A stretch of DNA of 64,000 nucleotides from Burkholderia humptydooensis (lineage in GTDB: Bacteria; Pseudomonadota; Gammaproteobacteria; Burkholderiales; Burkholderiaceae): the NCBI RefSeq assembly GCF_001513745.1, contig NZ_CP013382.1, positions 2,046,001 to 2,110,000 on the forward strand. The letters run 5' to 3'. Positions 19,206-28,201 of the stretch are shown piece by piece (within the stretch, counting starts at the first letter, position 1; each line of letters starts with the position of its first letter). A program made the position numbers and the translations under genes. Below the pieces are notes generated by a model that was not told the DNA's origin, made no database searches, and saw nothing but the letters and a program-made list of their open reading frames with translations.

Positions 19206-20890
19206 ATGCACGCGAACCGAACTTCACCGAATCGCGCAGCGCGCGGCTGCGGCGGATGCTGACGAGCCCGTCGCTCGAATTCCTGATGGAGGCGCACAAC
19301 GGCCTGTCCGCGCGGATCGTCCGCGAGGCGGGCTTCAAGGGCATCTGGGCGTCGGGGCTCGCGATCTCCGCGCAGTTCGGCGTGCGCGACAACAACGAAG
19401 CGAGCTGGACACAGGTCGTCGACGTGCTCGAATTCATGGCCGACGCGAGCGACCTGCCGATCCTGCTCGACGGCGATACCGGCTACGGCAACTTCAACAA
19501 CGTGCGCCGGCTCGTGAAGAAGCTCGAGCAGCGCGGCATCGCCGGCGTGTGCATCGAGGACAAGCAGTTCCCGAAGACCAACAGCTTCATCGACGGCGAG
19601 CGCCAGCCGCTCGCCGAGATCGACGAGTTCTGCGGCAAGATCAAGGCCGGCAAGGATTCGCAGAGCGATCCGGATTTCTCGATCGTCGCGCGCGTCGAGG
19701 CGCTGATCGCCGGCTGGGGGATGGACGAGGCGCTGCGCCGCGCGAACGCGTATGCGCAGGCCGGCGCCGATGCGATCCTGATCCACAGCAAGCTGTCGCG
19801 CCCCGACGAGATCCTGCAGTTCGCGCGCGAATGGAGCGGCCGCGCGCCGCTCGTGATCGTGCCGACCAAGTATTACAGCACGCCGACCGATGTGTTCCGC
19901 CAGGCGGGCATCAGCACCGTGATCTGGGCGAACCATCTGATCCGCGCGTCGGCGTCCGCGATGCAGGCGGTCGCGCGCGAAATCCAGGACAGCGAAACGC
20001 TCGTCAACGTCGAGGAGCGCGTCGCGAGCGTCAACGAGATCTTCCGGCTGCAGGACGCCGACGAATACTCGGCCGCCGAGCGGATCTATCTGTCGTCGAG
20101 CGCGCGCGCGTCGAGTGCGGCGCTCGTGCTCGCGGCGAGCCGCGGCAAGGGGCTCGAGGCCGTCACCGAGGACAAGCCGAAGGTGATGCTGCCGATCGCC
20201 GGCAAGCCGCTGTTGCGCTGGCTCGTCGACGGCTTCAAGAAGCAGGGCGTGAACGACATCACGGTCGTCGGCGGCTATCGCGCCGATGCGATCGACACGT
20301 CCGGCGTGAAGCTCGTCGTCAACGAGCGGCATGCGCAAACGGGCGAGCTCGCGTCGCTCGCGTGCGCGGCCGAGCGCATGACGGGCGACACCATCGTCTC
20401 GTACGGCGATCTGCTGTTCCGCAGCTACATCCTGCGCGACCTCGCGGAGAGCGAGGCGGAGTTCAGCGTCGTCGTCGACTCGTCGCAGACGCAGCCGTCG
20501 AACCAGAGCGTGCGCGACTTCGCGTTCTGCTCGGCCGCCGACGACCGCGGGCTGTTCGGCCAGAAGGCGCTTCTGCGCCGCGTGTCGAGCGACGCGAGCG
20601 AGGCCGGGCCGCACGGCCGCTGGATCGGCCTGCTGAACGTGCGCGGCGCGGGCGTCGCGCGGCTGAAGGCGATGCTCGACACGCTGAAGGCGCGCGACGA
20701 TTTCGATGCGCTCGATCTGCCGGCGCTCCTGAACGCGCTCATCGACGCGGGCGAGCAGATCGAGGTGCAGTACGTGCACGGCCATTGGCGCGGCGTCAAC
20801 GATCTCGACGACTTCCGCCGCGCGGGCGATTTCGCGCACGGCCAGACGCCGTATGCGGAGCAGAACGCGGGCAACGGGGACGCGCGATGA
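19202..20890 (+). CDS. pepM: PEP mutase fused to a PntC-like nucleotidyltransferase
   Basis: 562 aa, two domains. Residues ~10-295 are phosphoenolpyruvate mutase, which forms the C-P bond by turning PEP into phosphonopyruvate: the diagnostic motif [10 protein letters not shown] is at 119-128 and the metal site DGDTGYGN at 90-97. Residues ~300-562 are a nucleotidyltransferase ([15 protein letters not shown]...[15 protein letters not shown]). This fusion is the arrangement of bacterial systems where PntC makes CMP-2-aminoethylphosphonate. The signature loop reads S-R-G-K-G-L instead of G-x-G-x-R, which may be normal for this subfamily or affect activity. Start ATG 19202 overlaps the previous stop; the stop overlaps the next start. 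Confidence 0.95.
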   Translation: MNAREPNFTESRSARLRRMLTSPSLEFLMEAHNGLSARIVREAGFKGIWASGLAISAQFGVRDNNEASWTQVVDVLEFMADASDLPILLDGDTGYGNFNNVRRLVKKLEQRGIAGVCIEDKQFPKTNSFIDGERQPLAEIDEFCGKIKAGKDSQSDPDFSIVARVEALIAGWGMDEALRRANAYAQAGADAILIHSKLSRPDEILQFAREWSGRAPLVIVPTKYYSTPTDVFRQAGISTVIWANHLIRASASAMQAVAREIQDSETLVNVEERVASVNEIFRLQDADEYSAAERIYLSSSARASSAALVLAASRGKGLEAVTEDKPKVMLPIAGKPLLRWLVDGFKKQGVNDITVVGGYRADAIDTSGVKLVVNERHAQTGELASLACAAERMTGDTIVSYGDLLFRSYILRDLAESEAEFSVVVDSSQTQPSNQSVRDFAFCSAADDRGLFGQKALLRRVSSDASEAGPHGRWIGLLNVRGAGVARLKAMLDTLKARDDFDALDLPALLNALIDAGEQIEVQYVHGHWRGVNDLDDFRRAGDFAHGQTPYAEQNAGNGDAR

Positions 20891-22068
20891 TCGAAGCCGC
20901 ACAGTTCGTCGAGGCGGCGCGCGAGCGCGGCTTCGACTGGTACGCGGGCGTCCCCTGCTCGTACCTGACGCCGTTCATCAATTACGTGCTGCAGGATCCG
21001 GCGCTGCATTACGTGTCGGCGGCCAACGAAGGTGATGCGGTCGCGCTCGTCGCGGGCGCGACGCTCGGCGGCCGGCGCGGAATCGCGATGATGCAGAACT
21101 CGGGGCTCGGCAACGCGGTGAGTCCGCTCACGTCGCTCACGTGGACGTTCCGGCTGCCGCAACTGCTGATCGTCACGTGGCGCGGCCAGCCGGGCGTGCC
21201 CGACGAGCCGCAGCACGCGCTGATGGGCCCGATCACGCCCGCGATGCTCGACACGATGGAAATTCCGTGGGAAACGTTTCCGACGCAAGCCGACGCGATC
21301 GGTCCGGCGCTCGACCGCGCGATCGCGCACATGGACGCGACGGGCCGCCCGTATGCGCTCGTGATGCAGAAAGGCAGCGTCGCGCCTTACGCGCTCGAAC
21401 ACGCGGCGATGCCCGAGCGTCGCGCGCACGTCGCCGCGCGCGCGACGCCGCGCGCCGCCGCGCCCTCGGCATGGCCGACGCGCCATGACGCGCTCGCGCG
21501 TATCGTCGCGCGCACGCCGGCCGACTCGACGGCCGTGCTCGCATCGACGGGCTTCTGCGGCCGCGAGCTGTACGCGCTCGACGATCGCCCGAACCAGTTC
21601 TACATGGTGGGCTCGATGGGCTGCGTGACGCCGCTCGCGCTCGGCCTCGCGCTCGCACGGCCGGACCTGACCGTCATCGCGCTCGACGGCGACGGCGCCG
21701 CGCTGATGCGCATGGGCGCATTCGCGACGCTCGGCGCGTACGGGCCGTCGAACCTCGTGCATCTGCTGCTCGACAATGGCGCGCACGAATCGACGGGCGG
21801 CCAGGCGACGGTATCGCAATACGTGTCGTTCGCGAACGTGGCGGCCGCGTGCGGCTACGCGACGGCGATCGAGGGCGACGACCTCGGCGTGCTCGACGCG
21901 GCGCTCGACGCGGCGCGCGCGGGCGCGCAGGCGGCGAAGCAAGGCGGCGCGCACTTCGCGCGCCTGACGATCCGCGCGGGCGTGCCCGACGGCCTGCCCC
22001 GCCCCACCGTGACGCCCGTCGACGTGAAGACGCGCCTGATGCGCCACCTCGGCGCGACGCCAGCCTGA
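20887..22068 (+). CDS. ppd: Phosphonopyruvate decarboxylase
   Basis: 393 aa thiamine-diphosphate enzyme that decarboxylates phosphonopyruvate to phosphonoacetaldehyde and so pulls the unfavourable mutase reaction forward. Seen: N-terminal pyrimidine-binding domain with [16 protein letters not shown] and [12 protein letters not shown] (catalytic Glu), and a C-terminal diphosphate-binding motif [12 protein letters not shown]...DN. Length is typical. Coupled to pepM by a 4-nt ATGA overlap, as in most phosphonate operons. Confidence 0.96.
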   Translation: MIEAAQFVEAARERGFDWYAGVPCSYLTPFINYVLQDPALHYVSAANEGDAVALVAGATLGGRRGIAMMQNSGLGNAVSPLTSLTWTFRLPQLLIVTWRGQPGVPDEPQHALMGPITPAMLDTMEIPWETFPTQADAIGPALDRAIAHMDATGRPYALVMQKGSVAPYALEHAAMPERRAHVAARATPRAAAPSAWPTRHDALARIVARTPADSTAVLASTGFCGRELYALDDRPNQFYMVGSMGCVTPLALGLALARPDLTVIALDGDGAALMRMGAFATLGAYGPSNLVHLLLDNGAHESTGGQATVSQYVSFANVAAACGYATAIEGDDLGVLDAALDAARAGAQAAKQGGAHFARLTIRAGVPDGLPRPTVTPVDVKTRLMRHLGATPA

Positions 22069-22082
22069 GAAGGAGTACGAAG

Positions 22083-23150
22083 ATGCTGTTGCTGAACCCC
22101 GGTCCCGTCACGCTGACGGAGCGCGTGCGCAAGAGCCTGCTGCAGCCGGACCTCTGCCATCGCGAAAGCGAGTTCTTCGATTTGCAGGACGAGGCGCGTG
22201 TGCGGCTTGTCGCCGCGTACGCGCTCGATCCGGCCGAGTGGAGCGCGGTGCTGATGACGGGCTCCGGCACGGCCGCGGTCGAGAGCATGATCGCCGCGCT
22301 CGTGCCGGAAAACGGCAAGCTGCTCGTGATCGAGAACGGCGTGTACGGCGAGCGGATCACGCAGATCGCGACGCAGTACCGAATCGCGCACGACGTGCTG
22401 AAACATGACTGGATGCAGGCGCCGGATCTCGCGCGCGTCGCCGGGAAGCTCGACGCGGATCGCGCGATCACGCACGTCGCGGTGATCCATCACGAAACGA
22501 CGACGGGCCGCCTGAACGACCTCGCCGCGCTCGCCGCCGTGTGCCGCGCGCGCGGCGTGCGGCTGCTCGTCGACGGCGTGAGCAGCTTCGGCGCGGAGGC
22601 GATCGATTTCGCGGGCGGCGACATCGACGCGGTCGCCGCGACCGCGAACAAGTGCCTGCACGGCGTGCCGGGCGCGGCGTTCGTGATCGTGCGCCGCCGC
22701 GCGCTCGCCTTGGCCGAGAGCCGCACGTATTACCTCGATCTCGGCCGGCTCGCGAAGCTGCAGGACGCGCGCAACACGCCGTTCACGCCGTCGGTGCACG
22801 CGTACTACGCGCTCGTCGAGGCGCTGCGCGAGTTCGACGAAGCGGGCGGCTGGCGCGCGCGCCACGCGCGCTACGCGGCGCTCGCCGAGCAGGTGCGCGC
22901 GGGCCTCGCCGCGCGCGGCATGCCGCTCGTGCTGCCGGACGGCGAATCGTCGGTCGTGCTGCGCGCGTACCGGCTGCCCGCCGGCGTCACGTACGAGCAA
23001 CTGCACGACGGCCTCAAGGCGCGCGGCTTCGTGATCTATGCGGGCCAGGGCGGGCTGTCGAGCGCGTTGTTCCGCGTGTCGACGATGGGCGCGATCGAGC
23101 CCGCGGACGTCGAACGGCTGCTCGACGGATTCACGGCGCTCACGCGCTGA
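22083..23150 (+). CDS. phnW: 2-aminoethylphosphonate-pyruvate aminotransferase
   Basis: 355 aa class V PLP aminotransferase. It converts phosphonoacetaldehyde to 2-aminoethylphosphonate; in degradative clusters the same family runs in reverse, but here neighbours are biosynthetic and no phosphonatase is present. MLLLNPGPVTLTERVR at the N-terminus and the Lys in TANKCLHGVPG (Schiff-base lysine) are diagnostic. The start has a strong GAAGGAG site 14 nt after the previous gene. Last gene of the operon, followed by a hairpin. Confidence 0.93.
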   Translation: MLLLNPGPVTLTERVRKSLLQPDLCHRESEFFDLQDEARVRLVAAYALDPAEWSAVLMTGSGTAAVESMIAALVPENGKLLVIENGVYGERITQIATQYRIAHDVLKHDWMQAPDLARVAGKLDADRAITHVAVIHHETTTGRLNDLAALAAVCRARGVRLLVDGVSSFGAEAIDFAGGDIDAVAATANKCLHGVPGAAFVIVRRRALALAESRTYYLDLGRLAKLQDARNTPFTPSVHAYYALVEALREFDEAGGWRARHARYAALAEQVRAGLAARGMPLVLPDGESSVVLRAYRLPAGVTYEQLHDGLKARGFVIYAGQGGLSSALFRVSTMGAIEPADVERLLDGFTALTR

Positions 23151-23187
23151 CGCGCCTCCGTCGCCGGGCGGCGCCTCGCTCGAACCC

Positions 23188-23220
23188 CGCGGCACCGCTT
23201 TTTTCGCGAGCGGTGCCGCG
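23188..23220 (+). terminator. 12-bp perfect hairpin after the phosphonate operon
   Basis: A perfect 12-bp stem (23188-23199 with 23209-23220, arms CGCGGCACCGCT and its complement) with a 9-nt loop containing five T residues, 37 nt after the last stop of the operon. There is no U-tract 3' of the stem, so it may be a terminator that works with Rho or an mRNA-stabilising element. Confidence 0.6.
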
Positions 23221-23400
23221 CCGCGCGGTGCCGGCTGTCGCGCCACGCATCGATGACGGCCGGCCCGCGTGCGAACGATCCGCGGCACTGCGTGCTCATC
23301 GCGATGGACAGCGCATCATGCTTAGGTTAGCGTAACGATCGATCCCGCCGCGGCGCGCATCGCGTGCGGCGGTCAGCGTTTTCGCCCACTCCGCTGTTTC

Positions 23401-24474
23401 ATGACGTCGACCTTACAATCCCGCCTGCCCGGCTTCGCCCGCAACGCGTTGCGTCCGGTGCTCGATCCCTATCGCCGCTATCGGCACGCGAAACTGATCC
23501 ATGCGGCGCGCGTCGCGCTGAGCGTGCTCGCCTCGATCGCGCTGACGACCGGCCTGCACGTTCCGCACGGCGAATGGGCGACGATCACGGTGCTGATCGT
23601 GATCGGCGGGCTCCAGCATCACGGCAACATCCGCAAGAAGGCCGCCGAGCGCGCGCTCGGCACGCTGATCGGCGCGATCGCCGGCCTGTCGCTGATCCTG
23701 CTGCAAACCACCGTGCATCTGTCGCCGCTCACGTTTCTCGTGATGAGCGTCGCGTGCGGCGTCTGCGCGTATCACGCGATCGGCAAGGCCGGCTACATCG
23801 CGCTCCTGTCCGCGATCACGATGGTGATCGTCGCCGGCCACGGCGACAACGAGATCGCCGACGGCCTCTGGCGCGCGGTCAACGTGCTGGTCGGCATCGT
23901 GATCGCGCTCGCGTTCTCGTTCGCGCTGCCGCTGTACGCAACCTACTCGTGGCGCTACAAGCTCGCCGATGCGCTGCGCGGCTGCGCGGCCGTCCACGCG
24001 CGGATCGCGGACGAGCGCTACGTGAGCGACAACGAGCACCTGAAGGACATGGCGAAGCTCAACGCGCTGCTCGTGCAGCTCCGTTCGCTGATGCCGTCGG
24101 TATCGAAGGAGATCTCCGTGTCGATGCCGCAGCTCGAGGCGATCCAGCGCGGCCTGCGGCTGTGCATGAGCTCGCTCGAGATCCTGTCGAACCTGCAACC
24201 CGGCGAGGACGACGAAGCAGGCAGACGCTTCGTCCAGATCCAGATGAAGGCGGACAACCGGCGGGTCCAGGAAATGCTCGTCGGCGCCGGGCGCGCGCTG
24301 AAGTTCGGCACGCCGAGCCGGCTCGGGCCGCCGCACCGGCAGGCCATGCCGGCCGGCGAGCAGGTGCCGCCCACGCACTTGTCCGGCTACGTCTCGCTGA
24401 CGGCGAAGCTCTCGCACGAGGTCGAGCAGCTCAGGCAGCGTCTGCACGACACCGCGCCGCAATGGAATATCTGA
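23401..24474 (+). CDS. FUSC-family inner-membrane protein
   Basis: 357 aa from ATG 23401 (MTSTLQSRLPGF). The N-terminal half has about five to six hydrophobic helices with the FUSC (fusaric-acid-resistance / aromatic acid exporter) patterns GEWATITVLIVIGG and RALGTLIGAIAG; the C-terminal half is soluble and helical. Longer family members have two membrane halves, this is the one-half type. Probably an efflux component for small organic acids or aromatics. It is transcribed alone, after the hairpin that ends the phosphonate operon, and no periplasmic adaptor or outer-membrane gene is nearby. Confidence 0.75.
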   Translation: MTSTLQSRLPGFARNALRPVLDPYRRYRHAKLIHAARVALSVLASIALTTGLHVPHGEWATITVLIVIGGLQHHGNIRKKAAERALGTLIGAIAGLSLILLQTTVHLSPLTFLVMSVACGVCAYHAIGKAGYIALLSAITMVIVAGHGDNEIADGLWRAVNVLVGIVIALAFSFALPLYATYSWRYKLADALRGCAAVHARIADERYVSDNEHLKDMAKLNALLVQLRSLMPSVSKEISVSMPQLEAIQRGLRLCMSSLEILSNLQPGEDDEAGRRFVQIQMKADNRRVQEMLVGAGRALKFGTPSRLGPPHRQAMPAGEQVPPTHLSGYVSLTAKLSHEVEQLRQRLHDTAPQWNI

Positions 24475-24730
24475 GCGCGCCGTCACCGCCACGGCGCGCC
24501 CGATCAGGCGTCCGAGCACGAAGCACACGCCGATCGCGCCGCTGAACAGGCCGAGCTGCGCGCTCGTGTAATGGAAACGCGTTTGCAGCAGCAGCATGAT
24601 CGTCTGCAGATGGAGACCGTGCCGACCTGCATCAGAAAGAATACGGCCGACAGAAACGCGACGCTCGGATGGATCGCCGCCTGATGGATCGCGCGCAGCG
24701 GCATCAACGGATCGACGCGCAAGCGGCCGT
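24475..24730 (-). pseudogene. MFS transporter remnant
   Basis: The minus strand encodes fragments of a major facilitator protein in two frames: FLSAVFFLMQVGTVS (from ~24690) and, after a frameshift near 24615, LQTIMLLLQTRFHYTSAQLG and FSGAIGVCFVLGRLIGRAVA. The N-terminal half and the end are missing, and the fragment abuts the 3' end of the FUSC gene. Decayed and non-functional. Confidence 0.6.
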
Positions 24731-24849
24731 CTCGCGCGGCGGCTCGGGCACGTGTCGCGCGTGCTCGCCGCGCATCCGTTCATCCGCGTGCTCGGCCTCT
24801 TCGACGCTCGAGCGATTGCGCCTCCTCGACGCGAAGCGCTCGAGCGTTG

Positions 24850-25027
24850 ATGCGCCCGATCGACGCCGCGATCGGCACGAGCCATTGGCCGCCGGTCTAT
24901 GAGCTGCTGCGCGCCGGCGGGCTTCGATCTGCATGCGCTCTATCCCGCCGCGCGGCCCGTGCCCGCGAAGACGCGGATGATGCTGTCGATGCTCGGCAGG
25001 CATTTGCCGGAGGCGATCGTGCGATGA
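24850..25027 (+). pseudogene. C-terminal tail of a LysR-type regulator
   Basis: Frame reading GFDLHALYPAARPVPAKTRM followed by a short helix and a TGA at 25025-25027 resembles the last ~35 residues of LysR-type regulators (substrate-binding domain end). Upstream sequence in another frame (ELLRAGG) suggests a frameshift at ~24921. No DNA-binding domain remains. Together with the MFS remnant it looks like a decayed transporter-regulator pair. Confidence 0.4.
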
Positions 25028-25150
25028 GGCGGCGAGGCGGTTTCGGCGCGCGGCGTTACGAAACGCCGCGAGTGAATACCGAGCATCCGAGCGCCCGAGC
25101 GCCCGAGCATCACGACCGTCGAAAATCCGGGTTGACCGACATCCGCCTCA

Positions 25151-25173
25151 TAACGTATCGTTTTGATACGTTA
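25151..25173. promoter_or_regulatory. Perfect 9-bp operator-like dyad
   Basis: TAACGTATC-GTTTT-GATACGTTA, a perfect inverted repeat centred ~32 nt upstream of the DinB-like start codon. Position and symmetry fit an operator for a dimeric TetR/MarR/GntR-type repressor overlapping the promoter. No intact regulator gene is adjacent. Confidence 0.6.
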
Positions 25174-25193
25174 CATCGCCGGGTACGCCGCCC

Positions 25194-26006
25194 ATGCATT
25201 CCCGTTTCGACCGCTTCAGAACCACCCCGCTCGGACAGCAGCTCGCAGCGTTGATCGAGCAGCCGGAGCGTTACATCGAATTCGCCGCGCTGTCGCGCGT
25301 CGGCATTGCCGCGATCGCCGCCGTCGCCGACGAAATCGCGCGGAAATTCCCCGAGATCGAGCACGATACGACCGCCAGGCAGTTTTGCGGCGCGATGGTC
25401 GCCGACGTGATGCGCCGCCACGGTCACGAGGTCGTTCAAGCGCGGGGGCGCGTCGGCGGCGCGTTGTTCAGCTACGGCGCGGTATTCGGCCCGCAGCCGA
25501 ATCGGCCGCCGTTCGCGGAAGTCGTCGGCCTGCTCGCACGGATGCCGGCGGCACTCGCCGATGCGATCGCACGCATTCCAGCCGAACAGCGTGCGCAACG
25601 GCCGCCCGGGACCGGCTTCGCGCTCGTCGAACACGCATGCCACCTGCGCGACCTCGATGCGATCTTCGCCGAGCGGATTCGCGCGGTCCGGACCACGCCT
25701 CTGCCGGCGATCGAATCGGTCGACGGCACGGCGCTTGCCGAGCAGCGCGGCTATCTGCGGGAGAATCTCGACGAAGCCGTTCGCGCATTCCGCGAGTCGC
25801 GACAACGCCTGTGCGCGTCGCTGCGAAAGCTGCGGCCGGATCAACTGACGCGCTGCGGCATCCGCGACGGCGTGCGACGAATGACGCTCGAAGAACTCGT
25901 GCGCGAGTGGCTCGACCACGATCGCACGCATTGCCTCGAACTCGACGAACTCCGTGCGGAGCTGAACCAGGCCGCCGCGCCTCATCGGCATCGGGAACGC
26001 TCATGA
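25194..26006 (+). CDS. DinB-like domain protein
   Basis: 270 aa. C-terminal ~170 residues are a DinB-superfamily four-helix bundle with histidines placed for the metal site (VEHACHLRDLD near residue 145 and EWLDHDRTHCLEL near 240). The N-terminal ~90 residues (domain with RYIEFAALSRVGIAAIAAVAD) form a separate helical part without a recognised family. DinB-like proteins are often metal-dependent thiol transferases or detoxification proteins; the actual activity here is unknown. It overlaps the hydrolase gene downstream by 4 nt and lies behind the operator dyad. Confidence 0.65.
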   Translation: MHSRFDRFRTTPLGQQLAALIEQPERYIEFAALSRVGIAAIAAVADEIARKFPEIEHDTTARQFCGAMVADVMRRHGHEVVQARGRVGGALFSYGAVFGPQPNRPPFAEVVGLLARMPAALADAIARIPAEQRAQRPPGTGFALVEHACHLRDLDAIFAERIRAVRTTPLPAIESVDGTALAEQRGYLRENLDEAVRAFRESRQRLCASLRKLRPDQLTRCGIRDGVRRMTLEELVREWLDHDRTHCLELDELRAELNQAAAPHRHRERS

Positions 26007-26734
26007 ACGCCTCGCCGCCCGTCGTCTTTGTCCACGGATTCATCGGCCGCCTCGGCACGCATGGCAGCGCGTCGCAGCGCACCGCGCCCGATCTGCTCGG
26101 TTACGGCGAGCATCGCGCCGCGCCGCCCGAATCGATCACGCTCGGCGCACAAGTCGAGCATCTGCGCGCGTTCGTCGATGCGCATGCCGGCGGGACGCCC
26201 GTCGACATGGTCGGGCACTCGGTCGGCGGCGCGATCGCCATGCTGTTCGCGCACGCCCATCCGGCACGCGTTCGGCGCATCGTCAACGTCGAAGGCAATT
26301 TCACGCTGGCCGACGCGTTTTGGTCGGCGTCGGTCGGCCGGATGAGCGAGCCCGACGCGCAAGCGATGCTCGACGGCTTTCGCGCCGATCCGCTCGGATG
26401 GCTCGGCGGCGCGGTCGATGCGCCCACGCCCGCGATGCGGGAGACGGCGATCCGCTGGCTCGATCATCAGCCGGCGTCGACGCTTCGCGCGATGGGGCGA
26501 TCGGTCGTCGAAACGACCGGCGACACCGGCTATCTCGCTGCGCTCGCGCAGGTGTTCGAACGCCATCCGGTGCATTTGATCGCAGGCGAACGCTCGCGCG
26601 CCGGATGGAACGCGCCGGATTGGGCGCTCGCGCAATGCGCAGGCCACCACGTCATCGACGGTTGCGGCCATCTGATGATGATCGAGCGGCCCGATGCGTT
26701 CTCGACATTGATCGATCGATGTCTCGCGTCCTGA
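26003..26734 (+). CDS. Alpha/beta-fold hydrolase
   Basis: 243 aa. Oxyanion HGF (VVFVHGFIG), nucleophile elbow GHSVGG and a C-terminal GCGHLMMIERP holding the catalytic His are visible, so the Ser-acid-His triad is intact. No signal peptide; cytosolic. The 4-nt ATGA overlap with the DinB-like gene indicates one operon and suggests the two act on the same small molecule. Substrate unknown; esterase, lactonase or dienelactone-type activity are all possible. Confidence 0.82.
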   Translation: MNASPPVVFVHGFIGRLGTHGSASQRTAPDLLGYGEHRAAPPESITLGAQVEHLRAFVDAHAGGTPVDMVGHSVGGAIAMLFAHAHPARVRRIVNVEGNFTLADAFWSASVGRMSEPDAQAMLDGFRADPLGWLGGAVDAPTPAMRETAIRWLDHQPASTLRAMGRSVVETTGDTGYLAALAQVFERHPVHLIAGERSRAGWNAPDWALAQCAGHHVIDGCGHLMMIERPDAFSTLIDRCLAS

Positions 26735-26890
26735 CGATCGCGACGTCACGCCACGCGCCGCCGCTCGCGACGAATGTCCGTTCGCCGCTCGATGCGCGGA
26801 ATTCGCCACGGACGTTCAGTTCGTCACGCGCATTCCTTCGGATTGCTGACCGCGCATTCGCGCATTTCATAGCCTGCGACGCCGGCAATG

Positions 26891-28096
26891 TCATGCCGCC
26901 CGCGGCAAAGAGCGGCGACAGCGCACCGCGGCGGCCATGAACGCCGCGCTCGATGCGGCGGTGACGACGGCCATCGGTCGCGCGGAGCCATCGGACAGCC
27001 CGCTCAGCATCCCGCCGCATGCGGCCGTCATCGCCATCTGAATGAAGAAGAACAATCCGGAAGCGGTGCCCGCGATCTTCGCGAACGGCTGCAGCACCGC
27101 AAACTGGCAAGCCGGAATCGAGACGCCGACCGACACCATGACGACGAACATCGGCAACGCTATCGACCAGACGGACGGCGATGCGGCGGACGTCCAGATC
27201 CACAGCGCGGCCGCGCCGCACAGATTGACGACCGCGGCCGACGCGACGATCGCGTCGATTCCGAATCGCCCGCTGGCTCGGCGAAACACGCTCGAACCGA
27301 TCAGGTAGCCGAGCACGGTGATTCCGAATATCGCCGCATAGACGGCGCCGGATACGTGAAGCGTCCGTTGAAACAGCGCCGACGATTCGGCGATGAACGG
27401 AAAATACGTGCAATAGACGAAGCCGATCGCGAGCGAGTAGCGAACGAACCGGCGGTCGCGAAGCAGCGACAGGTAAGTCTTCGGCAGGCTCGCATCGCGC
27501 TCGCTGCTCGTCGCGCGCACGCGCGTCTCCGGCAGGTAGCGATGCACCATCAGCGCGGCCGCCGCCCCGCCGAACGCGAGCAATGCGAAGACGCCGCGCC
27601 AGCCGAGCCAATGCGCGACGCATTGCCCGGCAAGCGGCGCGACGACGGGCGACAACGCCATGCCCGCTGATATCCGGCTGAGCATCGTCGCCTGCATCGC
27701 CGCATCGAAGCGCTCGCGAACGATCGCGCGGCCGATCACGGCGCCGCTGCAGCCGCCCAGCGCCTGGCAGACTCGCGCGACGACGATGGCCGGCATGCTC
27801 GTCGCCATCGCGCACGCGACGGTCGCGCCGAGATACACGAGCATGCCGGCGAGCAGCACCGGCCTGCGCCCGTAACGGTCGGACAGCGGGCCGGACACCA
27901 GCATCGACAGCGCGTAGCCGACCATGTACATCGTCAGCGTCAGTTGCATCTGCGCGTCGGTGCCGTGAAGCGCGTCCGCCATCGCGGGCAGCGACGGCAA
28001 GTACGCGTCGATTGTCGCGCGCGGCAGGCAGACGACGAGCATCAGCAAGCATGGCCAGCCCCAGTCGGGCAGTGTGTTTTTGTCGGTCGCGTTCAT
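26891..28096 (-). CDS. Bcr/CflA-type MFS drug exporter
   Basis: 401 aa from ATG 28096 (MNATDKNTLPDWGWP). Twelve hydrophobic segments; motif A is seen as GPLSDRYGRRPVLL and the family's TIDAYLPSLPAMA is in helix 1. Bcr/CflA proteins export bicyclomycin, sulfonamides, chloramphenicol or small peptides by proton antiport. It is divergent from a MocR-type regulator 105 nt away, which is its likely controller. Confidence 0.88.
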   Translation of the reverse strand: MNATDKNTLPDWGWPCLLMLVVCLPRATIDAYLPSLPAMADALHGTDAQMQLTLTMYMVGYALSMLVSGPLSDRYGRRPVLLAGMLVYLGATVACAMATSMPAIVVARVCQALGGCSGAVIGRAIVRERFDAAMQATMLSRISAGMALSPVVAPLAGQCVAHWLGWRGVFALLAFGGAAAALMVHRYLPETRVRATSSERDASLPKTYLSLLRDRRFVRYSLAIGFVYCTYFPFIAESSALFQRTLHVSGAVYAAIFGITVLGYLIGSSVFRRASGRFGIDAIVASAAVVNLCGAAALWIWTSAASPSVWSIALPMFVVMVSVGVSIPACQFAVLQPFAKIAGTASGLFFFIQMAMTAACGGMLSGLSDGSARPMAVVTAASSAAFMAAAVRCRRSLPRAA

Positions 28097-28201
28097 TCGG
28101 GCAAGGTCCACGCGGCCCGGATCGAATGGCCGCAGGCCAGAATGTAAAGGCGATGTGGTATAAACCGAAGAACCACTTGATCGAAACCTGAATAGACCAC
28201 T
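28097..28201. promoter_or_regulatory. Shared exporter/MocR promoter region
   Basis: 105 nt divergent spacer. GTGGT (28155-28159) and two ACCAC copies (28172-28176, 28196-28200) form an inverted/direct repeat set of the kind used by MocR-type regulators that bind as dimers. The last copy is immediately before the mocR start, compatible with autoregulation. Confidence 0.4.
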
